Origin: Micromonospora sp. WMMD812
Lineage (GTDB): Bacteria > Actinomycetota > Actinomycetes > Mycobacteriales > Micromonosporaceae
Assembly: GCF_027497215.1 (NCBI RefSeq)
Contig: NZ_CP114904.1
Location: 2,502,001-2,566,000, forward strand
Length of the DNA stretch: 64,000 nucleotides
Direction: 5' to 3'
Under the pieces are notes generated by a model that saw only the letters and a program-made list of their open reading frames with translations, made no database searches and had not been told where the DNA came from. This document shows, piece by piece, positions 59,646-64,000 of the stretch; position 1 is the first letter of the stretch, and every line of letters starts with the position of its first letter. The position numbers and the translations under genes were made by a program.

Positions 59646-60715
59646 CGGGGCCCGCCCTCGGGGATCAGCCCGGCTGTGCGGTGCCCGTCCGGCTCGCCGG
59701 ACGTCGCCTCCGGAGCCCGCCGGTCCGGCTCCCCTCGCGGTGCCGCCTCCGGGCGCCGCCAGTCCGGCGCCGTCTGCGGGTGGCCGGCGAAGGACCCCGG
59801 CGGCGGGAGGACGCCGTGGTCGCGGCACCACTGCCCGGGCGGCCGCTCGGCGCGGCGCGGCCGTCCGTCGGTGGGCGGCAGCTGGAGCGGGATGGGCGGC
59901 AGCGGCGGGAGTTCGACCCCCGCCTGCGCCTCGGCCTCGAGCTCCTCGGCGTCCTTCTCCTCGGCCATGCCGATCGGGCCGATCCGCTGCGCGTTCAGGA
60001 ACTGCCGCACGACCGGCTCGGTGCTGGAGAGCAGCATCTCGCGCGGACCGAACATGGCCAGGTGCCCGTGGTAGATCAGGCCGATGTTGTCCGGCACCGT
60101 GCGGGCGGTGTTGATGTCGTGCGTGACGATCAGGAACGTCGCGTCGGTGCGCTGGTTGAGGTCGATGATCAGCTGGTTCAGGTACGCGGTGCGCACCGGG
60201 TCCAGCCCCGAGTCGGGCTCGTCGAACAGGATGATCTGCGGGTCGAGGACGAGCGCCCGGGCCAGCCCGGCCCGTTTGCGCATGCCGCCGGAGATCTCGC
60301 CGGGCAGCTTTCGCTCGGCCCCGACCAGCCCGACCATGTCCAGCTTCTCGGTGACCACCGCGCGGATCTCCGCCTCGGTCTTGCGGGTGTGCTCGCGCAG
60401 CGGGAACGCCACGTTGTCGTAGATGGTCATCGAACCGAACAGCGCGCCGTCCTGGAACAGCACACCGAAGAGCTTGCGGACCTCGTACAGCGCGCGTTCG
60501 GAGAGTCGGGGCAGGTCGCGGCCCTCGATGACGATCGAGCCGCGGTCCGGGCGGAGCAGCCCGACCAGGGTCTTGAGGAACACGGACTTGCCGGTGCCGG
60601 ACGGGCCGAGCAGGACGGAGATCTCGCCGGCCGGGAGGTCCAGGCTGATGTCGGACCAGACGGGCTGGCCACCGAAGGACTTGGTGAGCCCTCGCACGGC
60701 CACCTCGACTCCCAT
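59642..60715 (-). CDS. mkl: Mce-transporter ATPase (MlaF/Mkl-like)
   Basis: A 357-residue ABC ATPase that would power the MCE complex. Walker A is LGPSGTGKS (36-44), the Q-loop is in VLFQDGALFGSM, the signature is ISGGMRKR, Walker B is IILFDEPDSGLDP and the H-loop is IVTHD. The conserved N-terminal ~250 residues match MlaF/Mkl; the last ~85 residues are Pro/Arg-rich and disordered. It is first in the eleven-gene operon, whereas the mycobacterial ATPase is unlinked. The start ATG follows GGGGAGGGGACC. Confidence 0.9.
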   Translation of the reverse strand: MGVEVAVRGLTKSFGGQPVWSDISLDLPAGEISVLLGPSGTGKSVFLKTLVGLLRPDRGSIVIEGRDLPRLSERALYEVRKLFGVLFQDGALFGSMTIYDNVAFPLREHTRKTEAEIRAVVTEKLDMVGLVGAERKLPGEISGGMRKRAGLARALVLDPQIILFDEPDSGLDPVRTAYLNQLIIDLNQRTDATFLIVTHDINTARTVPDNIGLIYHGHLAMFGPREMLLSSTEPVVRQFLNAQRIGPIGMAEEKDAEELEAEAQAGVELPPLPPIPLQLPPTDGRPRRAERPPGQWCRDHGVLPPPGSFAGHPQTAPDWRRPEAAPRGEPDRRAPEATSGEPDGHRTAGLIPEGGPR

Positions 60716-60845
60716 GGTCCCCTCCCCTTCCGGTCGTTACTGGAGACATCGCGGCGGACCGTCCGGATGCAACACACTTCTTTCCGGCACCGCCGCGTGA
60801 CGGAGGGTGAACTAGGCAAAACCGCGCGCGGCTCGATAGCGTGCG

Positions 60846-60862
60846 GTTAACCGGCCGGTAAC
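60846..60862. promoter_or_regulatory. Imperfect palindrome in the Mce/sigma divergent spacer
   Basis: GTTAACCGG-CCGGTAAC, symmetrical except for one extra A. It lies just downstream of a TAGCGT -10 candidate (60837-60842) for the sigma gene. Shares GTTAACC with the repeats at 11026 and 11048. Confidence 0.35.
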
Positions 60863-60881
60863 GAAGGTGCCCCTCGACGCG

Positions 60882-61460
60882 ATGACGACCACCATCGAGC
60901 CTGAGCTCGTCAGCCGGGCCGCCCAGGGTGACCGGACGGCCACGGCGATGCTGCTCGCCGACGTCCGCCCCGGGCTGGTCCGCTACTGCCGGGCCCGGCT
61001 CGGCCGGATCGGCGGCGCGTACACCACGGCCGACGACGTCGCCCAGGAGATCTGCCTGGCGGTGCTGCGCGCCCTGCCGCGCTACCGCGAGCAGGGCACA
61101 CCGTTCTCCGCGTTCGTCTACGCCATCGCCGGGAACAAGGTGGCGGACGCGCAACGGGCGGCGGTCCGGGCGGCCTCGGTCACCGCCGACGACCCACCGC
61201 CGGAGACGCCCGACGCGGAGCCCGGCCCCGAGCAGCGGGCCGTCGCCACCGACCTCGCCCGCCGCCTGTCGAGCCTGCTCGGCCGGCTGCCGGACGCGCA
61301 ACGGGAGATCGTCGTCCTCCGGGTGGCGGTGGGTCTCTCCGCCGAGGAGGTCGGCGCCGTCGTCGGCATGTCCGCCGCCGCCGTCCGGGTGGCCCAGTCC
61401 CGTGCGCTGGCCCGGCTCCGTACCCTGGCCGGCGACACACTCGACGAGGTGGCGGCATGA
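60882..61460 (+). CDS. SigD/ShbA-like ECF-type RNA polymerase sigma factor
   Basis: A 192-residue sigma factor. Region 2 includes PGLVRYCRARLGR, TTADDVAQEICLAVLRALPR and AFVYAIAGNKVADAQRAAVR; region 4 includes LPDAQREIVVLRVAVGLSAE and VGMSAAAVRVAQSRALARLR. The closest known types are mycobacterial SigD and Streptomyces ShbA. The start is ATG 60882 (MTTTIEPELV); GTG at 60867 is an alternative. The next gene overlaps by four bases and looks like its anti-sigma factor. Divergent from the Mce operon. Confidence 0.85.
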   Translation: MTTTIEPELVSRAAQGDRTATAMLLADVRPGLVRYCRARLGRIGGAYTTADDVAQEICLAVLRALPRYREQGTPFSAFVYAIAGNKVADAQRAAVRAASVTADDPPPETPDAEPGPEQRAVATDLARRLSSLLGRLPDAQREIVVLRVAVGLSAEEVGAVVGMSAAAVRVAQSRALARLRTLAGDTLDEVAA

Positions 61461-62266
61461 CCGAGCAGATCCGGGACGGCGGTGACGAGCTGGACCTGGC
61501 GACGATCGCCCGGGACGATCAGCTCCTCGACGTGCTCGGCCACGGCGGGCCCGGGCCGGCCGACGACGAGGTCGCCGCGATGCTGGCCGCCTGGCGCGCG
61601 GACGTCGACGACGACGGCGAGCAACGACTGGTCCGGGCCGCCACCGAAGCCCCGGTCCCGGCGGCCACCGCGGCGACGCCGATCAGCCGGGGCATCCTGC
61701 GCCTCGCCGCCGCCGTCGTCGCTCTCCTGGTGCTCGCGAGCGGGCTCGGGGTGGGCAGCCGCAACGCCGGCCCGACCAGTCCGTTGTGGTCGCTGACCCG
61801 GGTGCTCTATCCGGAGCAGGCACAGGTGCGCACGGTCGAGGACGGCATCGCACGGGCCCGGGCGGCGGTGGCGGCGGGTCGCCTCGACGAGGCCCGCCAC
61901 CTGGTGCGGGAGGCCCGTCGTACGCTCGCCGACGTCGACGATCCGGCCGTCGCGACCCGGCTGGGCGCCGACCTCGACGCGCTGGACCGCGCGCTGCTCG
62001 CGGTGCCGCCGGTCCCGCCGGCGGCGCCGTCGGCCGACCCCCGGACGCAGGCCGCGCCGACGACCACGCCGGCACCGACCGGCGCCGCACCCGCGCCCGC
62101 GCCCGCGACACCCCGGCCTACGCCGTCGTCGGAGCGGCCGGGTCTGCCGAACATCCCTTCGTTGCCACCGCTGCTGCCCAGCCCGGGCCGGAGCGGCGAG
62201 ACCCCCAGCCTGCCGCTGCCGTCGCTGCCCGGATTGCCGCTGCCCACCGGCATCCCACTCGGCTGA
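61457..62266 (+). CDS. rsdA: RsdA-like anti-sigma factor
   Basis: A 269-residue membrane-anchored anti-sigma factor. The N-terminal LDLATIARDDQLLDVLGHGG and DDEVAAMLAAWRADVDDDGE (~13-55) are the RsdA sigma-D-binding region. One TM lies at ~77-97 (LRLAAAVVALLVLASGLGVG). The extracytoplasmic part has a helical pair (TVEDGIARARAAVAAGRLDE) and a Pro-rich tail. Translation is coupled to the sigma gene (ATGA). Confidence 0.85.
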   Translation: MTEQIRDGGDELDLATIARDDQLLDVLGHGGPGPADDEVAAMLAAWRADVDDDGEQRLVRAATEAPVPAATAATPISRGILRLAAAVVALLVLASGLGVGSRNAGPTSPLWSLTRVLYPEQAQVRTVEDGIARARAAVAAGRLDEARHLVREARRTLADVDDPAVATRLGADLDALDRALLAVPPVPPAAPSADPRTQAAPTTTPAPTGAAPAPAPATPRPTPSSERPGLPNIPSLPPLLPSPGRSGETPSLPLPSLPGLPLPTGIPLG

Positions 62267-62329
62267 GCCGGGGGTGGCCCGCTGGCGCACGTCGGGCCGC
62301 CGCCTGGTCCACCCCGCGGCGCGCCGGGT

Positions 62330-64000
62330 TCAGTCCGACCGGTGGAAGAGGCGGTGCCACTCCGCCTTGACCGTGCTGACCACCGACTCGCCGACGACGT
62401 CCTCGGCGATCGTGAAGAAGGCGGGGTCGCCGGAGAACTCGGCTTTCATGGTCTGGATGATCTGATCCCGCGTCAGGTGCGGCGGAATGAGGGGCACGTC
62501 GGCGTCGACCACGGCGTCGATGACGAAGGGCCGGTCCGCGGCGAACGCCGCCTCGACGACCGCGGAGATCTGCTCGGGCGCCTCGATGCGCGCGCCGTCG
62601 AGGCCGAGCAGGCGCGCCCAGCCGGCGTACGGCACGTCCGGGAGCGAGGCCGAGGCGGGATCGGGTTTCTTGCCGAGCGTCCCGCGGGTCTCCCAGGAGA
62701 CGTACGCCAGGCTGCGGTTGTTGAGCACGAGCACGACGAACTGCCGATTGGGCCAGTTCTGCCAGTGGCGCGCGACGGTGATGAGTTCGTTGACGCCGTT
62801 CATCTGCATGGCGCCGTCGCCGATGAGCGCCAGGAGCGGGCGGTCCGGGTGCGCGGTCTTGGCCGCGATGGCGTACGGCATCCCGCCACCCATGGAGAGC
62901 AACAGCCCGGCGAGGCTGCCCAGCTGGGTCGGACGCATCTGCAGGTCGCGCGCGTACCAACTGGTGGCGGTGCCGCAGTCGGCGGCCACCATCGCGTCGT
63001 CGGCGAGCCGTTCGGAGAGCGCCCGCACCACCGCCTCCGGGTTGACCGGGTGGGCGCGGGCCTTCGCCCGTTCGCTGGAGTACTGCTCCCAGCGCGCCTT
63101 CCATCCCGCGACGTCGTCGCGCCAGGCCGTGTTCGCCTGCTGGTCGAGCCGCGGCAGCAGCGCGGCCAGGGTCGCGCCCGCGTCACCGAGCAGGTTGACC
63201 TCGGTGGGATAGCGCAGGCCGCACCGTGCCCCGTCCCGGTCGATCTGCACCGCCCGGGCGGTCCCGGGCGCCGGGTAGTACTCCGAGTAGGGCATGTTCG
63301 ATCCGATGATCAGCAGGGTGTCGCAGCGGCGCATGAGCTCCCAGCTCGCGGTGGTGCCGAGCAGGCCGATGGAGCCGGTCACCCAGGGCAGCCGGTCGTC
63401 GAGGACCGTCTTGCCCAGCAGCGCCTTCGCCGCCCCCGCGCCGAGCCGGTCGGCGACCTGCCGTACCAGTTCGCTCTGCCCGAGCGCGCCGGCGCCGACG
63501 AGGAGGGCCACCCGGGATCCCGCGTTGAGCACCTCCGCGGCCCTCGCCACGTCGGCGTCCGGCGGGGCGCCCACCGCGGTGCTGGGCGCGGTGCTGGTGT
63601 GGAAGTACCCGTGTGCGTCGGGCGACTGCGGCATCGCCGGCCGGTCCTGCACGTCGCTCGGCACGATCAGCACGGTCGGCGCCTTCGCCGCCAGGGCGGT
63701 CCGGCACGCGCGATCGACCATGTGCTCGACCTGCGCGGCGTCGGCGATGGTCTGGATGTACGCCTGCCCGACGTCCTTGTAGACGCTGTGCAGGTCGATC
63801 TCCTGGTAGTAGTTCCCGCCGAGTGCCGTCAACGCGGTCTGCCCGAGCACCGCGACGACCGGCACGTGGTCGAGCAGGGCGTCGTAGACCCCGTTGAGCG
63901 CGTGCAGGGCGCCGGGACCGCTGGTGACGACACAGCATCCGATCGGGCTGCCGCCGAACTTGACGTCCGCCGTGGCGGCGAAACCCGCCGTCTCCTCGTG
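62330..64000 (-). CDS. Thiamine-pyrophosphate enzyme (pyruvate oxidase/dehydrogenase type), 5' end outside
   Basis: At least 556 residues, with the start beyond the right edge. HEETAGFAATADVKFGGSPI contains the catalytic Glu of the PYR domain, SGPGALHALNGVYDALLDHV follows, a central domain (VALLVGAGALGQSELVRQVA) comes next, and the PP domain has LALIGDGAMQMNGVNELITV and FVVLVLNNRSLAYVSWETRG (GDG...NN thiamine motif). The type fits PoxB-like pyruvate dehydrogenase (quinone) or acetolactate-synthase-like enzymes. The C-terminal ~60 residues (TMKAEFSGDPAFFTIAEDVV) may bind membrane lipid. It is convergent with rsdA. Confidence 0.87.
   Translation of the reverse strand, partial: HEETAGFAATADVKFGGSPIGCCVVTSGPGALHALNGVYDALLDHVPVVAVLGQTALTALGGNYYQEIDLHSVYKDVGQAYIQTIADAAQVEHMVDRACRTALAAKAPTVLIVPSDVQDRPAMPQSPDAHGYFHTSTAPSTAVGAPPDADVARAAEVLNAGSRVALLVGAGALGQSELVRQVADRLGAGAAKALLGKTVLDDRLPWVTGSIGLLGTTASWELMRRCDTLLIIGSNMPYSEYYPAPGTARAVQIDRDGARCGLRYPTEVNLLGDAGATLAALLPRLDQQANTAWRDDVAGWKARWEQYSSERAKARAHPVNPEAVVRALSERLADDAMVAADCGTATSWYARDLQMRPTQLGSLAGLLLSMGGGMPYAIAAKTAHPDRPLLALIGDGAMQMNGVNELITVARHWQNWPNRQFVVLVLNNRSLAYVSWETRGTLGKKPDPASASLPDVPYAGWARLLGLDGARIEAPEQISAVVEAAFAADRPFVIDAVVDADVPLIPPHLTRDQIIQTMKAEFSGDPAFFTIAEDVVGESVVSTVKAEWHRLFHRSD

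Noticed and set aside
59642..61301. Long minus-strand frame joining yrbEA to sequence opposite the sigma gene
   Set aside because: The yrbEA protein clearly starts at GTG 59645; upstream codons are out of register with the ATPase gene.

Overview
The window is very GC-rich DNA (about three quarters G+C by eye) with GTG and TTG starts, GTGA/ATGA gene overlaps, leaderless promoters with TANNNT -10 boxes, a separate ParE/ParC pair, an Mce operon and a SigD-type sigma factor with its anti-sigma factor. This points to a filamentous actinomycete, most likely Micromonosporaceae (Micromonospora or a relative). No tRNA, rRNA, CRISPR array, transposase or phage gene was seen.

Left region (62-17777): a cell-surface glycan locus. 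It encodes a membrane O-acyltransferase, a pyruvyl transferase-family protein, a GT2 glycosyltransferase, a membrane GT-C-like transferase and what looks like a complete set of pseudaminic-acid (Pse) enzymes: PseI, PseH, PseB, PseC, a SpsF/PseF-type cytidylyltransferase and PseG. Two genes without firm assignment (13279-14121 and 14111-15925) are translationally embedded in the pseB-C-F-G operon. On the opposite strand between pseI and pseH sits a tightly overlapping cassette of acyl carrier protein, ANL acyl ligase, SDR reductase and a small phosphopantetheinyl-transferase-like protein. This is the most unusual part of the window, because it suggests that a carrier-bound acyl group is made specifically for this glycan.

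Middle region (17785-46216): mostly housekeeping and accessory genes. These include an AlkB-like repair dioxygenase with a damage-type promoter, a 3' remnant of a SpoU methyltransferase, parE-parC, a secreted SGNH hydrolase, a GT4 glycosyltransferase, an alpha/beta hydrolase, a CYP152-type P450 peroxygenase, DUF72, two DinB-like proteins, a debranching enzyme coupled to an SCP2 protein, a 2'-5' RNA ligase-like protein, CorA, a secreted PHB-depolymerase-like esterase, LtrA, a TMEM175-like channel and a TetR/DHA2 efflux pair. Several very small genes are supported by good ribosome-binding sites. A 45-nt paired-palindrome element occurs twice (18721-18765 and 45766-45810) with 40 of 45 positions identical.

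Right region (46542-64000): a partner-switching set (anti-sigma kinase, STAS antagonist, GAF-PP2C phosphatase), a DUF2267 protein and then an eleven-gene Mce lipid-import operon on the minus strand. The operon holds the ATPase, YrbEA, YrbEB, MceA to MceF and two Mce-associated proteins, so its ATPase is linked. Divergent from it are a SigD/ShbA-like sigma factor and an RsdA-like anti-sigma factor. The window ends inside a thiamine-pyrophosphate enzyme of the pyruvate oxidase/dehydrogenase type.
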